From positions 4,278,001 through 4,342,000 of the forward strand of contig NZ_CP033831.1 of NCBI RefSeq assembly GCF_003812745.1: 64,000 nucleotides of DNA. The letters are read 5' to 3'. The DNA comes from Serratia sp. FDAARGOS_506 (lineage in GTDB: Bacteria > Pseudomonadota > Gammaproteobacteria > Enterobacterales > Enterobacteriaceae). Shown here in pieces: positions 1-13,147 of this stretch; the first letter of the stretch is position 1, and every line of letters begins with the position of its first letter. A program made the position numbers and the translations under genes. The notes under the pieces were generated by a model that saw only the letters and a list, made by a program, of their open reading frames with translations, searched no databases and was not told the DNA's origin.

Positions 1-740
1 TCATCGCCCGCACGCACCGGCAAAGCACCTTCACTGACCGCAGCCCGCAACGCGCGATCGATAGCGGCGAACTGCTGAAGATCGTTGCTGCCGAACGGCC
101 GTGCCTTGCCCAACTCAAGCGTACAGCTCGCCGCATTGAGATGTTCGCTGGAATAGTGGCTAAAAGTACCACCCGGCGCGCTGTGTACCACCAACGCATC
201 CAGATCGGCCGCATCCAGCAGCTTCAACATCGGCTCACTGTACGGGCGTTTCTGGAAAGGCAAAATGCCGAAGCGCGGCAAACGCGACTCACGAATGGCT
301 GTGTGCAAATCATAATGGAAACGCGCCGCCTGTTCCCCATCGAAAAAGGCAGCGAGCGCACGCTCCAACTGCTGCGCACGCACGGTTTCGCCGCTGGCGG
401 CGAAGTTGCGGTAACGGCCGCCGAACATGCGGTTCATATCGCTGTGCAGATAACGCTTGCCGGCCCGTATCGCCGCCGGATTACCCAGCACCACCAACAG
501 CCGCACCGTCAGCGGCAACCGGCCGGTCAACAGGTCGCCGACCAGCTGATTGAGCAGTTCAATCGGCGCTGTTTCGTTGCCGTGCACGCCCGCCGACATC
601 ACCATCGCCTGGCGGTAAGGCTGACGCGGCGTGAGCTCCAGCACCCCTTCCCCCTGCCAGCGCCAGCGCAGCTGCGGTGTTTCACCTTGCCATTCGACGG
701 GCTCGTTCCCTTCCAGCGTCAGAGGCAGTAGATCGATCAT
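1..740 (-). CDS. astE: Succinylglutamate desuccinylase AstE (partial, cut by window edge)
   Basis: Last enzyme of the arginine succinyltransferase pathway: it hydrolyses N-succinylglutamate to succinate and glutamate in the cytosol. About 246 N-terminal residues are visible and the reading frame is still open at base 1; the family is usually about 320-345 residues. The N-terminus MIDLLPLTLEGNEP and the zinc-binding segment GVHGNET (His and Glu around residues 53-56) are typical of the AstE/aspartoacylase zinc carboxypeptidase family. A second segment, FHYDLHTAIRES, also fits the zinc site. The start lies 10 bases after the astB stop, consistent with translation from the same astCADBE mRNA. 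Confidence 0.95.
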   Translation of the reverse strand, partial: MIDLLPLTLEGNEPVEWQGETPQLRWRWQGEGVLELTPRQPYRQAMVMSAGVHGNETAPIELLNQLVGDLLTGRLPLTVRLLVVLGNPAAIRAGKRYLHSDMNRMFGGRYRNFAASGETVRAQQLERALAAFFDGEQAARFHYDLHTAIRESRLPRFGILPFQKRPYSEPMLKLLDAADLDALVVHSAPGGTFSHYSSEHLNAASCTLELGKARPFGSNDLQQFAAIDRALRAAVSEGALPVRAGD

Positions 741-750
741 GCCGCCTCCC

Positions 751-2091
751 TTAGCGTTGGAATGGATAGATGGAACCAAGACCGAGGATCGACGTCAGCG
801 AATCCAGCGCTTCGCGCCCTTCGCGCAGCAGCAGCGGATCGGCCAGGTCATCCTGCGTCAGACGATCGCGGTAATGGCGATCCACCCACTCATTCAGCGT
901 CGCAAACAGCCGTTCGTTCATCATCACGCGCGGGTTCACCGCCCGCAACTCCTGTTCATTGAGCGCCACCCGCAGCCGCAGGCAGGCAGGGCCGCCGCCG
1001 TTGCGCATGCTTTCGCGCAGATCGAACACGCGGATTTCATCGATCGGGCCGCCGCTGCCGATCATGTCGTTGAGATAACGCCACACGCCGGCATGCTGAC
1101 GCGACTCCTCCGGCACGACGATCATCATCTTGCCGTTCGGTTTGGTAAGAATTTGGCTGTTGAACAGGTAGGTCGCCACGGCGTCCGCTACCGAGACGCG
1201 TTCTGTCGGCACCTCGATCGCCACCAGCTCGCTGTCCAACGTCGCCATCTTGCGGCGCACTTCATCCAGCGCCTGTTGCTGGCGATAAAACGCCTGCTGG
1301 TGGTGGAACAGCACGTTCTGGTTACTGACTGCAATCACATCGTTATGGAACACGCCCTGATCGATCACCGCCGGGTTTTGCTGCACGAAGACCGTATGCT
1401 GCTCGTCCAACTGGTGCAGGCGAGCGATCGCCTCGCCGGCTTCGCGCGTCTGGCGCGCAGGATAGCGCGCCGGCGCCGTTTCGCCGCCGAACTCCTGACG
1501 ACCGTAGACGAACACCTGTACACTGCGCTTGGCGTAGTCGCCGCCCAAGCGGTTGTGGTTGGCCGCCCCTTCGTCGCCGAACAACGCCACCTGCGGCAAC
1601 GCTTCGTGATGGGCGAAATGCCGATCGTCGCTGAACATCGCCCGCAATACGGCGGTGGTGGTTTCCGCTTCGATGGCGCGGTGGAACTTGTTGTTCAGAT
1701 TGGCGGCGGTGAAATGCACCTTACCGTCGGCGCTGTCCGCCGAAGGCGACACCGTGGCCGCATTGGCGGTCCACATGCATGACGCCGAGCTAAGCGCCGA
1801 CAGCAGTCGCGGCGACTGACGCATCGCCTGCGCCAGCACCGCCTCATCACTGCCGCTGAAGCCCAGGCGACGCAACATCGGCAAATGCGGCCGCTCCTGC
1901 GGCGGCAACACCCCTTGCTGGAAACCGAGATCGGCCAAGGCCTTCATTTTCAGCAAGCCTTGTTTCGCCGCCAGCTTCGGGTTCGATACGCTGTTCTGAT
2001 GCTGCGTCGAAGCCTCATTGCCGAACGACAGCCCGGCATAGTGGTGCGTCGGCCCCACCAAACCGTCGAAATTGACTTCATATCCTGACAT
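751..2091 (-). CDS. astB: N-succinylarginine dihydrolase AstB
   Basis: Cytosolic enzyme that converts N2-succinylarginine to N2-succinylornithine, CO2 and two ammonia; second step of the pathway. At 446 residues it matches the E. coli protein (about 447). The N-terminus [20 protein letters not shown] is diagnostic. Glu174 ([13 protein letters not shown]), His249 ([11 protein letters not shown]) and a Cys near residue 370 ([10 protein letters not shown]) fit the Cys-His-Glu triad of this amidinotransferase-fold family. I chose the ATG at 2091 because an AGGGG Shine-Dalgarno stands 6 bases before it; the ATG at 2097 has no spacing. The open frame extends upstream to 2283 inside astD, but that part does not look like AstB. 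Confidence 0.97.
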   Translation of the reverse strand: MSGYEVNFDGLVGPTHHYAGLSFGNEASTQHQNSVSNPKLAAKQGLLKMKALADLGFQQGVLPPQERPHLPMLRRLGFSGSDEAVLAQAMRQSPRLLSALSSASCMWTANAATVSPSADSADGKVHFTAANLNNKFHRAIEAETTTAVLRAMFSDDRHFAHHEALPQVALFGDEGAANHNRLGGDYAKRSVQVFVYGRQEFGGETAPARYPARQTREAGEAIARLHQLDEQHTVFVQQNPAVIDQGVFHNDVIAVSNQNVLFHHQQAFYRQQQALDEVRRKMATLDSELVAIEVPTERVSVADAVATYLFNSQILTKPNGKMMIVVPEESRQHAGVWRYLNDMIGSGGPIDEIRVFDLRESMRNGGGPACLRLRVALNEQELRAVNPRVMMNERLFATLNEWVDRHYRDRLTQDDLADPLLLREGREALDSLTSILGLGSIYPFQR

Positions 2092-2143
2092 GTTCATCCC
2101 CTGGGGATAGCGTGCGGCGACGCCATCGCGACGCCGCAGACAA

Positions 2144-4650
<2,507 letters not shown>

Positions 4651-4702
4651 AATGCGAACCTCTTCTGAATCAGGCTGCGCCGGTGAAGGCGCAGCCCGCT
4701 GA

Positions 4703-5932
<1,230 letters not shown>

Positions 5933-6176
5933 TCAGCAAAGGCTGAATTTTGACTGTAAGGACCGCTCAAGCCCGGCTAGGCCGCCACAATGCAAAAAAA
6001 CCGCTGTTCGAAACCGACTTTCCCGGCGGAGAAAATGCTGTCCCTTACCGCTGATTTAGAAACAAATCTGTTACATAAAATCGGTTTTTCACTATTTATG
6101 GCGTATATCCGGTCCCTGAGCGGGGAGTAAATGTTAACGAGCAGTTAAAATACATGTCGTTTGATAAAGAGTGTAG

Positions 6177-6192
6177 AGCAGCTATCGTGCCA
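6177..6192 (-). promoter_or_regulatory. Sigma-54-type promoter upstream of astC
   Basis: Read on the minus strand this is TGGCACGATAGCTGCT. The -24 element TGGCAC is perfect, and the -12 block CTGCT keeps the essential GC of TTGCT at the right spacing. Transcription would start near 6166, leaving a leader of about 250 bases before astC. In E. coli the ast operon is known to be transcribed by sigma-54 with NtrC under nitrogen limitation, so the element fits. The long leader is the main reason for caution. Confidence 0.65.
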
Positions 6193-6245
6193 AAACGGGA
6201 TTTTTGCCGAATTTTGCGATTTTTTGCGTTAAAACAACGGCTTAT

Positions 6246-6284
6246 AATGCATATTTATTCAATTTCTATGCATTGGTAATGCAT
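6246..6284. promoter_or_regulatory. ArgR-box-like tandem site upstream of astC
   Basis: Two 18-bp ARG-box-like sequences are separated by exactly 3 bp, the spacing of natural ArgR operators. Box 1 (6246-6263, AATGCATATTTATTCAAT) differs from the consensus core TGAATWWWWATTCA at one base. Box 2 (6267-6284) has a good left half (TATGCATT) and a poor right half. The centre lies about 100 bases upstream of the predicted sigma-54 start. ArgR is known to activate ast operons in Salmonella and E. coli, so an activating role is inferred. Confidence 0.55.
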
Positions 6285-6429
6285 AAATTAAAAAATAAGG
6301 CCTAAAATCATCATTGCGCGCGAAATCCTATTCAATTACGAAAAACTTCAGGATTTCTGATCGGGCTCGCAAAAATAATTTCATCGGATTTGCTCGCTAT
6401 CACACTTTTTGCCCAATCGGGTGCAGCGG

Positions 6430-6446
6430 TGCGCCAGGATCGTGCA
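6430..6446. promoter_or_regulatory. NtrC-like site between astC and the esterase gene
   Basis: TGCGCCAGGATCGTGCA matches the NtrC dyad TGCACC-N5-GGTGCA at 10 of 12 specified positions, with the TGC-N11-GCA spacing exact. It lies about 270 bases upstream of the predicted astC sigma-54 start, a possible enhancer distance, and 135 bases upstream of the divergent esterase. A single site of this quality could be chance. Confidence 0.35.
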
Positions 6447-6580
6447 ACGTGACAGCGACGCAAAGATCCCACCCGCCATGCTCCCGAAACAGGGCCGGCT
6501 GACCGCGGCTCCTGCTTTGTGCGCCAGCGACTACACTGTGATCCTGACTGCATCTTCTCTTCTGCGTACAAGGAGTCACC

Positions 6581-7555
6581 ATGTCCAAGAAAACCGTCGA
6601 TCTCAGCCAGCCACGCGCCCAACAGGACATTCGCACGTTTCTCGACGCGTTGAATGCCGCCGGCGGTAAACCCATGGAACAGATGAAACCCAAAGAGGCG
6701 CGTAGGGTCTTGGAGGATGCGCAACGCAGCGTTGAGGTGCCGCTGCGCGAAGTGGAAATCAGCGAGAAAACCATCCACGTGGAAGGTCAGGATATTCTGC
6801 TGCAGCTGGTGCGGCCGGCCAGGGTCAAAGAGGCGCTGCCGGTATTCATGTTCTTTCACGGCGGCGGTTGGGTGCTGGGGGATTTCCCCACCCATGAGCG
6901 ACTGGTACGCGATCTGGTGCACAGCTCTGGCGCGGCAGCGGTGTTCGTTAACTATCCCCGCTCACCGGAGGTCCACTACCCTGAGGCGATCAACCTGGCA
7001 TACGCCGCCACCGAGTGGGTGGCCGAATACGGCGAGAAGATCAACGTCGACGGTTCGCGACTGGCGGTGGTCGGCAACAGCGCCGGTGGTAATATGGCGA
7101 CAGTAGTCAGCCTAATGGCCAAAGAGAAAGGCATACCGGCGCTGCGCTGCCAAATCCTGCTGTGGCCCGTCACCCACGCCCATTTTGATACCGACTCCTA
7201 TCATCAGTATGCCGAAGGCCATTTCCTGACTCGCAACATGATGAAGTGGTTTTGGGACAGCTACGCGCCCGATAAGGCGCAGCGCAAAGAGATCTACGCC
7301 TCGCCGCTCAACGCGACGCCCGAACAGCTGCGGGGCATGCCGCCGGCGCTGGTGCAGACCGCCGAGCTGGACGTACTGCGCGATGAGGGCGAAGCCTACG
7401 CGCGTCTGCTCGACGCCGCCGGCGTCGAGGTCACTTCCACCCGCTATAACGGGTTGATCCACGACTACGGCCTGTTGAATCCGCTCGCCCACGTCCCGGC
7501 GGTGCATTCGGCGATCCACCAGGCCGGGCGCGCGTTGAAGCACTACCTGTCCTGA
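6581..7555 (+). CDS. Alpha/beta hydrolase (hormone-sensitive-lipase-like esterase)
   Basis: Probable cytosolic carboxylesterase of the HSL family (bacterial family IV); the substrate cannot be deduced. The 324-residue protein has the family oxyanion-hole motif HGGGW (93-97), nucleophile Ser167 in GNSAGG, a likely acid in ELDVLRDE (Asp264 or Asp268), and His294 in GLIHDYG. About 80 N-terminal residues form the cap region. No signal peptide is seen. The ATG at 6581 follows AAGGAG at 5 bases. It is transcribed divergently from astC and ends 2 bases before the end of the convergent ABC operon, so it is probably a single-gene unit. Confidence 0.88.
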   Translation: MSKKTVDLSQPRAQQDIRTFLDALNAAGGKPMEQMKPKEARRVLEDAQRSVEVPLREVEISEKTIHVEGQDILLQLVRPARVKEALPVFMFFHGGGWVLGDFPTHERLVRDLVHSSGAAAVFVNYPRSPEVHYPEAINLAYAATEWVAEYGEKINVDGSRLAVVGNSAGGNMATVVSLMAKEKGIPALRCQILLWPVTHAHFDTDSYHQYAEGHFLTRNMMKWFWDSYAPDKAQRKEIYASPLNATPEQLRGMPPALVQTAELDVLRDEGEAYARLLDAAGVEVTSTRYNGLIHDYGLLNPLAHVPAVHSAIHQAGRALKHYLS

Positions 7556-7557
7556 CG

Positions 7558-8526
7558 CTAGCCGACGACGTGGCACGCCACCTGATGACCGGGCGCCACG
7601 CTGCGCAGGCGCGGCGCCTGTTCACGGCACTGCGCCGTGGCCTGCGGGCAGCGCGGATGGAAACGGCAGCCGTGTGGCGGGTTGGCGGGATTCGGCGGCT
7701 CGCCGCTTGCTGCCTGCGGCGGCAAGCGATGCGCATCCAGCGTCGGCACCGCCGCCAACAAGGCCTGCGTGTAGGGATGCAGCGGCCGGCGAAACAGCGC
7801 ATCGCGGTCGGCGCTCTCGACGATCTGCCCGAGATACATCACCGCCACGTCCTGACACAGATGCTCTACCACACCGAGATCGTGCGAAATAAACAGCAGC
7901 GTCACCCCCTGCCGTTCCTGCAAATCGGAAAACAGATTGATGATCTGCGCCTGAATCGACACGTCGAGCGCCGATATCGGTTCGTCGGCGACGATAAACT
8001 CCGGCTGTAGGATCAGCGCACGCGCGATGCCGATGCGCTGCCGCTGGCCGCCGGAAAACTCATGCGGAAACCGCCCGTAATGCTGTGGAGACAGCCCGCA
8101 GATCGCCAGGGTGTCGAGCACCCGCTCGCGCAGTTCCGCCTTGCTCGCCAAGCCGTGCTGCAACAGCGCTTCGCCGATGGCGTCGCCCACGCGCAGGCGC
8201 GGATTCAGCGAGCTGTACGGATCCTGAAACACCAGCTGCATTTTCGGCCGCAGGGCGCGCAACGCGTCTTTGCTCAGGCTATCCAGCGCCTGCCCTTTGA
8301 ACATCACCTCGCCGGCGGTTTTATCATGCAGGCCGAGCAGCGTGCGGCCAACGGTGGTTTTACCGCTGCCGGACTCGCCCACCAGCCCGAAAATGCGGCC
8401 CTTGCGAATGCTAAAGCTGACGTCGTCCACCGCCTTCAGCTGGCCGGTGGTTCGCCCGAACAGCCCGTCGCGCAGCGGGAAATATTTCTTTAACCCTTTC
8501 ACTTCCACCAGGGGTTCAGTCGACAT
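7558..8526 (-). CDS. Dpp/Opp-type ABC transporter ATP-binding protein (DppF/OppF-like)
   Basis: Second ATPase of the importer encoded at 7558-13147; it sits on the cytoplasmic face and powers uptake. The protein has 322 residues. Walker A is GESGSGKTT, the Q-loop VFQDPYSSLNPR, the signature SGGQRQR and Walker B FIVADEPISALD, followed by SHDLG. The C-terminal oligopeptide-type extension carries CRFHPRCP and further cysteines, as in OppF/DppF. The ATG at 8526 has GGAGG 8 bases upstream and overlaps the other ATPase gene by 11 bases. The open frame continues to 8643 but that part is not ATPase-like. Substrate is unknown. Confidence 0.9.
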   Translation of the reverse strand: MSTEPLVEVKGLKKYFPLRDGLFGRTTGQLKAVDDVSFSIRKGRIFGLVGESGSGKTTVGRTLLGLHDKTAGEVMFKGQALDSLSKDALRALRPKMQLVFQDPYSSLNPRLRVGDAIGEALLQHGLASKAELRERVLDTLAICGLSPQHYGRFPHEFSGGQRQRIGIARALILQPEFIVADEPISALDVSIQAQIINLFSDLQERQGVTLLFISHDLGVVEHLCQDVAVMYLGQIVESADRDALFRRPLHPYTQALLAAVPTLDAHRLPPQAASGEPPNPANPPHGCRFHPRCPQATAQCREQAPRLRSVAPGHQVACHVVG

Positions 8527-9502
8527 GTGGGCGCCCTCCGGCGTTGAGAAAGCAGGCGGATTGGCGCTGCTGTGTGCCATACAGCGGCGGAATGCCGTCG
8601 CGGCAGCGAGCGGAGGCCTGCGCACAGCGCTCAGCAAACGCACAATGTTCAGGCAAGCGCGCCAGATCCGGCACCTGCCCGGGAATGGAATACAGGCGGC
8701 GGAGCCGCTGGCCCGGCACCGGCCGCGAGGCGATCAGCCCCTGAGTATAGGGATGCCGCGGTTCGGACAGCACTTCCCGCGTCGAGCCCTGCTCGACGAC
8801 GCGCCCGGCGTACATCACCGCCAACCGGTCCGCCATCTGGGTGATCACCCCAAGATCGTGGGTGATCAAGATCATCGCCATATTGTGTCGCCGGCTCTGC
8901 TCGCGCAGCAACGCCAGGATCTGCGCCTGTACCGTGACGTCGAGCGCCGTGGTCGGCTCATCGGCGATCAGCAGCGCCGGGCGGCACCCGATCGCCATGG
9001 CGATCATCACGCGCTGCAACATGCCGCCGGACAGCTGATGCGGATAGCAGCGCATCAGCGCCTCCGCGCGCGCCAACCCCACTTCCGTCAAGAGCTGAAT
9101 CGCCTGACGCCAAGCCGCTTTCGGCGGCAGAGACAGGTGGCGAATCAGCGGTTCCACCAGCTGTTCACCGAGGGTCAACACCGGATTGAGCGCGCTCATC
9201 GGCTCCTGAAAGATCATCGCCAGCCGGTTGCCGCGCAGGTCGGCCATCTTGGATGCCCGCAGCGACAGCAGGTTCTGCCCTTCAAAGCGAATTTCACCGC
9301 CGTCTACCTGCGCCAGCGGCTGCGGCAACAGCCCCATCAGCGCCATGGCGGTCACGCTTTTGCCGCAGCCCGACTCGCCGACGATCCCCAGCGTTTGCCC
9401 GGCCTGCAGCTCAAGGCTGACCTGCTGCACCGCCCGCACCGGCCCTTGCTCTCCCTGAAACGACACCGACAGCCGATCGAACGCCACCAGCGGTTGACTC
9501 AT
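8516..9502 (-). CDS. Dpp/Opp-type ABC transporter ATP-binding protein (DppD/OppD-like)
   Basis: First ATPase of the importer. The protein has 328 residues starting at MSQPLVAFDRLSVSF. Walker A is GESGCGKS, the Q-loop IFQEPMSALNPVL, the signature LSGGMLQR and Walker B LIADEPTTALD, followed by THDLG. The C-terminal region has HPYTQGLIASRP and CAFAERCAQASARC, the OppD/DppD-type extension. The start overlaps the upstream permease stop as ATGA (9499-9502). DppD- and DppF-like subunits form the ATPase pair in this transporter class. Confidence 0.9.
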   Translation of the reverse strand: MSQPLVAFDRLSVSFQGEQGPVRAVQQVSLELQAGQTLGIVGESGCGKSVTAMALMGLLPQPLAQVDGGEIRFEGQNLLSLRASKMADLRGNRLAMIFQEPMSALNPVLTLGEQLVEPLIRHLSLPPKAAWRQAIQLLTEVGLARAEALMRCYPHQLSGGMLQRVMIAMAIGCRPALLIADEPTTALDVTVQAQILALLREQSRRHNMAMILITHDLGVITQMADRLAVMYAGRVVEQGSTREVLSEPRHPYTQGLIASRPVPGQRLRRLYSIPGQVPDLARLPEHCAFAERCAQASARCRDGIPPLYGTQQRQSACFLNAGGRPHVD

Positions 9503-10449
9503 CGCGTTACCCCGTTCATTTTCGGATCGAGCGCGTCCCGCAGGCCGTCGCCCAAGATATTGATCGCCACTACGGTGACGAAGATCGCCAGCCCCGGCGG
9601 CATCCACAGCCAGGGACGGTGCTGAAAGTCGATCAGGCTGTTGGCGGCGTCCATCATGTTGCCCCACGACGGCGTCGGCGGCACCACGCCCAGCCCGAGA
9701 TAGCTCAACGCCGATTCGCTGAGGATGGCGTTGGCCACCGCCATGGTGGCTACCACCACCAAAATCGGCACGGTGTTGGGCAGCAGATGGCCGAAAAGAC
9801 GCCGCCGGGTGGAGAGCCCCAGCACCTCGGTGGCCAGCATGAAATCCCGCTCGCGCAGCGACAGGATCTGGCCGCGCACCAGCCGCGCCAGCGACGGCCA
9901 ACCCAATAGGCTCAGCATGATCATCACCATGTAGATGCGGTAATCCGGCGAGACGTCGAGCTCGGTCAGCATCGCCCCCATGATGATCAACAGCGGCAAG
10001 CCGGGGATGGTCATCAACAGATCGGCGAAGCGCATGATCAGCCGATCCGCTACGCCGCCCAGATAACCGGCAAGCGCGCCCAGCACATAACCCAGCGTCA
10101 CCGACAGCAACATCGACACCAGGCCGATGGTCAGCGATATCCGCCCCGCCAGCAGCAGCCGGGTGCAGATATCGCGGCCGAGAAAGTCGGTGCCCAACCA
10201 GTGCGCGCCGCTCGGCGCCTGATTGATATTCAGCACATCACCAGCGTCGTCGCGCCACGGCGACAGCGACGGCCCAATCAGGCATAGCAACGCCAACAGC
10301 ACCAGTAATGCCAACGAGATCATCGCCGGCCGATGGCGGCGCAGCCGCCGCCAGGCCTGTGCTGCGGGCGGCGGCGACAGTTGCGCCAGCGCCGGCAACT
10401 GGGCCTGGCGCCAGCGGCGACGGCGGCCGAAAAACAACGTAGCCAACAT
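9499..10449 (-). CDS. Dpp/Opp-type ABC transporter permease (DppC-like)
   Basis: Inner-membrane permease of 316 residues. A cytoplasmic N-terminal tail rich in Arg and Gln precedes the first hydrophobic helix (MISLALLVLLALLCLIGP). The DppC-type segment HWLGTDFLGRDICTRLL follows, then the EAA-type loop that contacts the ATPase (ATEVLGLSTRRRLFGHLLPN). It ends NILGDGLRDALDPKMN, as DppC-like permeases do. It lies 4 bases after the partner permease. Confidence 0.9.
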   Translation of the reverse strand: MLATLFFGRRRRWRQAQLPALAQLSPPPAAQAWRRLRRHRPAMISLALLVLLALLCLIGPSLSPWRDDAGDVLNINQAPSGAHWLGTDFLGRDICTRLLLAGRISLTIGLVSMLLSVTLGYVLGALAGYLGGVADRLIMRFADLLMTIPGLPLLIIMGAMLTELDVSPDYRIYMVMIMLSLLGWPSLARLVRGQILSLRERDFMLATEVLGLSTRRRLFGHLLPNTVPILVVVATMAVANAILSESALSYLGLGVVPPTPSWGNMMDAANSLIDFQHRPWLWMPPGLAIFVTVVAINILGDGLRDALDPKMNGVTR

Positions 10450-10453
10450 AGCG

Positions 10454-11410
10454 TTACCTCAAGCGAATGCGCGGATCGGCGTAGGCGTACAGAATGTCCG
10501 CCAGCAGATTGCCGAGAATGGTCAGGGCCGCCAGAAACAGCGTGAACCCCATCAGTACCGGGTAATCACGCGCCGCCAGCGAATCGATATGGATATGCCC
10601 GGCGCCCGGCCAGTTGAAGATTTTTTCGGTGATCAGCGCGCCGGAAAACAATCCCGGCAGCTCGAACCCCAGCAGTGTGACGATCGGCAACAGCGCATTG
10701 CGCAGCGCGTGTTTGAGGATCACCGTTTTCTCCCTGAGCCCTTTGGCGCGCGCGGTGCGGATGTAGTCCATGCGGATCACCTCCAGCATGCTGGCGCGGA
10801 AATAGCGCGTCAGGCTGCCGGCCTGCAGCATCACCAGCGCCAGCACCGGCAGCAGCAGGTGCGCCGCCACCTCCAATACCCAGGCCAGCCCGCTCGCTTC
10901 GCTGCCGGTGCGCAGCATGCCGCCCGCCGGTAGCCAGTGCAGATCGACGGCGAACCATTTGATCAGCAGCAGACACAGGAAGAACGTCGGAAACGACATG
11001 GCGGCGAACACCGCCACGGTAATCAGATGATCGAACAGCGAATAGGGTTTCATCGCCGAGATCACCCCCACCGCCAGCGCGATACCCCAATACAGCACCA
11101 TCGCCACCGCCGCCAGCAGGAACGAGTTCCAGATGTATTGGTTCAGCAGCGTGCTGACCGGGATCTGATACTGCAGCGAAAAACCGAGATCGCCCTGCAG
11201 CAGCCGGCCGAGCCAGTGCAGGTAGCGGCTGAACAACGGCTGATCCAACCCGTAAAGCGCCCGCAGCTCGGCGGCGCGTTGCGCGGTCAGGTTGATGTTG
11301 CCGTCGATAAAGTCGCCGGGCGCCAGGGCGAAGATGCAAAAAATCAGCAAGGAAGCCAACAGCAGCATCGGGATAGTCTGCAACAGACGGCGCAGGATAA
11401 AATTTCTCAT
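10454..11410 (-). CDS. Dpp/Opp-type ABC transporter permease (DppB-like)
   Basis: Inner-membrane permease of 318 residues. The N-terminus MRNFILRRLLQTIPMLLLAS is typical of DppB/OppB subunits, followed by LAPGDFIDG and a periplasmic region with LDQPLFSRYLHWLGRLLQGDLGFS. The ATPase-contact loop is TARAKGLREKTVILKHALRN, and the family C-terminal segment EKIFNWPGAGHI is present. I prefer the start at 11410; an ATG 12 bases further upstream (11422) is also possible and neither has a strong ribosome-binding site. It lies 48 bases after the binding-protein gene. Confidence 0.88.
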   Translation of the reverse strand: MRNFILRRLLQTIPMLLLASLLIFCIFALAPGDFIDGNINLTAQRAAELRALYGLDQPLFSRYLHWLGRLLQGDLGFSLQYQIPVSTLLNQYIWNSFLLAAVAMVLYWGIALAVGVISAMKPYSLFDHLITVAVFAAMSFPTFFLCLLLIKWFAVDLHWLPAGGMLRTGSEASGLAWVLEVAAHLLLPVLALVMLQAGSLTRYFRASMLEVIRMDYIRTARAKGLREKTVILKHALRNALLPIVTLLGFELPGLFSGALITEKIFNWPGAGHIHIDSLAARDYPVLMGFTLFLAALTILGNLLADILYAYADPRIRLR

Positions 11411-11458
11411 CGCGATTTCCATCGCCGCCGCCCGGAGTGGCGCGGCGGCGTCAGGGCG

Positions 11459-13147
11459 TTACGGCGCCGGTTTGACGTTCGGCAGGCTGCCGACCAAGCC
11501 GTTGTAGATATCCGGTTTAAAGCCGGTGACGCGCGCGCTGCTGGCGCTCAAAATCTCGCGGTTGCCGAGCAGGATCACCGGCGGATCGTCCGCCAGCGCC
11601 TGATACAGCTGGTGGTACAGCGGCTTGCGCTGGGCGATATCCAGCGTGGCGTTGGCTCTGGCGATCAGCGCGTCCACCTGCGGGTTGTTATAGCCGGTCT
11701 CGCTCTCGCGGCTGATGAAATCGCGCACGCCGTCGTGCGGGTCGTTCAGCGTGCTGGTGCTGAGAGACGCCAGGTCATAATTACCCGCCTTGCGCTGCGC
11801 CAGCAGCGCGTTGAAATCCAGTACCTGTGGCTTGAGCACCACGCCGAGCCGGCGGTAGTTGTCTTTGGCAATCGGCACCAGCGCATCGTTGATCAACTTT
11901 TTGGTCACCAGCAGCGTCAGCTCCAGCTTCTTACCGTCTTTTTGCCGAATGCCGTCCGCGCCCACTCGCCAACCGGCCTCGTCCAACAGTTTCCCGGCCT
12001 TATCGAGATCGTAAGCGTAGGGATTGATGCCGTTCGCGTCATAGGCCCAGGAGATCGGCGAGATCGGCTGGTTGGCGACCTTGCCGTAACCCTGGTACAC
12101 CACGGCGATCAGTTTTTGCCGATCCAGGCCGTAGATCAGCGCCTGGCGCACCCGTTTGTCCTGCAGCGCCGGGCGCTTGAGGTTGAAATCGATGCGGCTG
12201 TAGTCGCTTGAGCTGTAGAGGTTGATATTGGCGAAGCCGAGCAGCTTCAGCTGTTCGATATCGTCCGGCTTGGCGGTAAAAGCGTCGTAGTCGGTCTCGC
12301 CAGTCTGGAACAGTTGGAAGTTGGTGGCCGGATTGGTGACGCGGTAGATAAAGCGTGCCATCGGCGGCGCACCGAGATAGAAGTTCGGGTTGGCGTGGAA
12401 GCGGATTTCCTGCCCTGGCACATATTTATCGTAAATATAGGGGCCGTTGCCGAGCGGTTTGCCGTTGAAGGCGCGCACGCCGTCGAGCTTGCCGCGCTGA
12501 TAGTCTTTGCCGTAGTAAGCCCGCGACAGCACCGGACCGCCGATCAGTTGCAACGTAGTCGCACCCGGTTGAGTGGTGACGATCTGAATGGTGCGATCGT
12601 CGATCACCTTCAGGCCGCTGATGCCTGAAGCGGTGCCGTTTTTATACTCGGCGCCGCCCTGGATGTGCGCCGGTGTGATGTCAGTGTCACCATCATAGGC
12701 CGGATCGTGCAGCAGCGTCAGGGTAAAGGCGATATCGTCGGCTTTCAGCGGCGAGCCGTCGCTGTAGACCAGGTTCGGCCGCAGCTTGATGGTGTAAGTC
12801 AGATTATCGGGGCTGACCTGCCAGGACTCCGCCAATCGCCCTTCTGGCTTGCCCTGGCTGTCCAGGCCAATCACGCGGCTGAAGATCACGTCGGTCACGT
12901 TCTCGTCCCAGCCGTTGGTGAACAGATACGGGTTGAAAATCCCTTGCGGCTCCGAGATACCCGCCACCACGGTGTCTTTGCGCAGCTTGGCGGCGGCCGG
13001 AACCCGAGCGGCGTCGCTGGCCGGCGTGATGCCTTCGGCCAGCGTTTCCGCCTGCGCACCGGCGCTCAGCCCCAGCGCGCAGACCAACGCCAGCGGCGTC
13101 AGCCGATAACGCAACAGTTTGTTTAGCTTATTTTTTATTCTGCTCAC
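11459..13147 (-). CDS. Periplasmic substrate-binding protein of a Dpp/Opp-type ABC importer
   Basis: Extracytoplasmic solute-binding protein family 5, 562 residues. A basic N-terminus and hydrophobic stretch (LTPLALVCALGLSAGAQA, cleavage before ETLAEG) form a Sec signal peptide. Family features are GRLAESWQVSPDNLTYTIKLRP, YSDGSPLKADDIAFTL and PYIYDKYVPG. I chose the GTG at 13147 because GAGGGG stands 6 bases before it; a TTG further upstream has no ribosome site. It is the first gene of the operon and should pass ligand to the two permeases. Ligand unknown: peptides, opines, nickel or other small molecules are all used by this family. Confidence 0.87.
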   Translation of the reverse strand: MSRIKNKLNKLLRYRLTPLALVCALGLSAGAQAETLAEGITPASDAARVPAAAKLRKDTVVAGISEPQGIFNPYLFTNGWDENVTDVIFSRVIGLDSQGKPEGRLAESWQVSPDNLTYTIKLRPNLVYSDGSPLKADDIAFTLTLLHDPAYDGDTDITPAHIQGGAEYKNGTASGISGLKVIDDRTIQIVTTQPGATTLQLIGGPVLSRAYYGKDYQRGKLDGVRAFNGKPLGNGPYIYDKYVPGQEIRFHANPNFYLGAPPMARFIYRVTNPATNFQLFQTGETDYDAFTAKPDDIEQLKLLGFANINLYSSSDYSRIDFNLKRPALQDKRVRQALIYGLDRQKLIAVVYQGYGKVANQPISPISWAYDANGINPYAYDLDKAGKLLDEAGWRVGADGIRQKDGKKLELTLLVTKKLINDALVPIAKDNYRRLGVVLKPQVLDFNALLAQRKAGNYDLASLSTSTLNDPHDGVRDFISRESETGYNNPQVDALIARANATLDIAQRKPLYHQLYQALADDPPVILLGNREILSASSARVTGFKPDIYNGLVGSLPNVKPAP

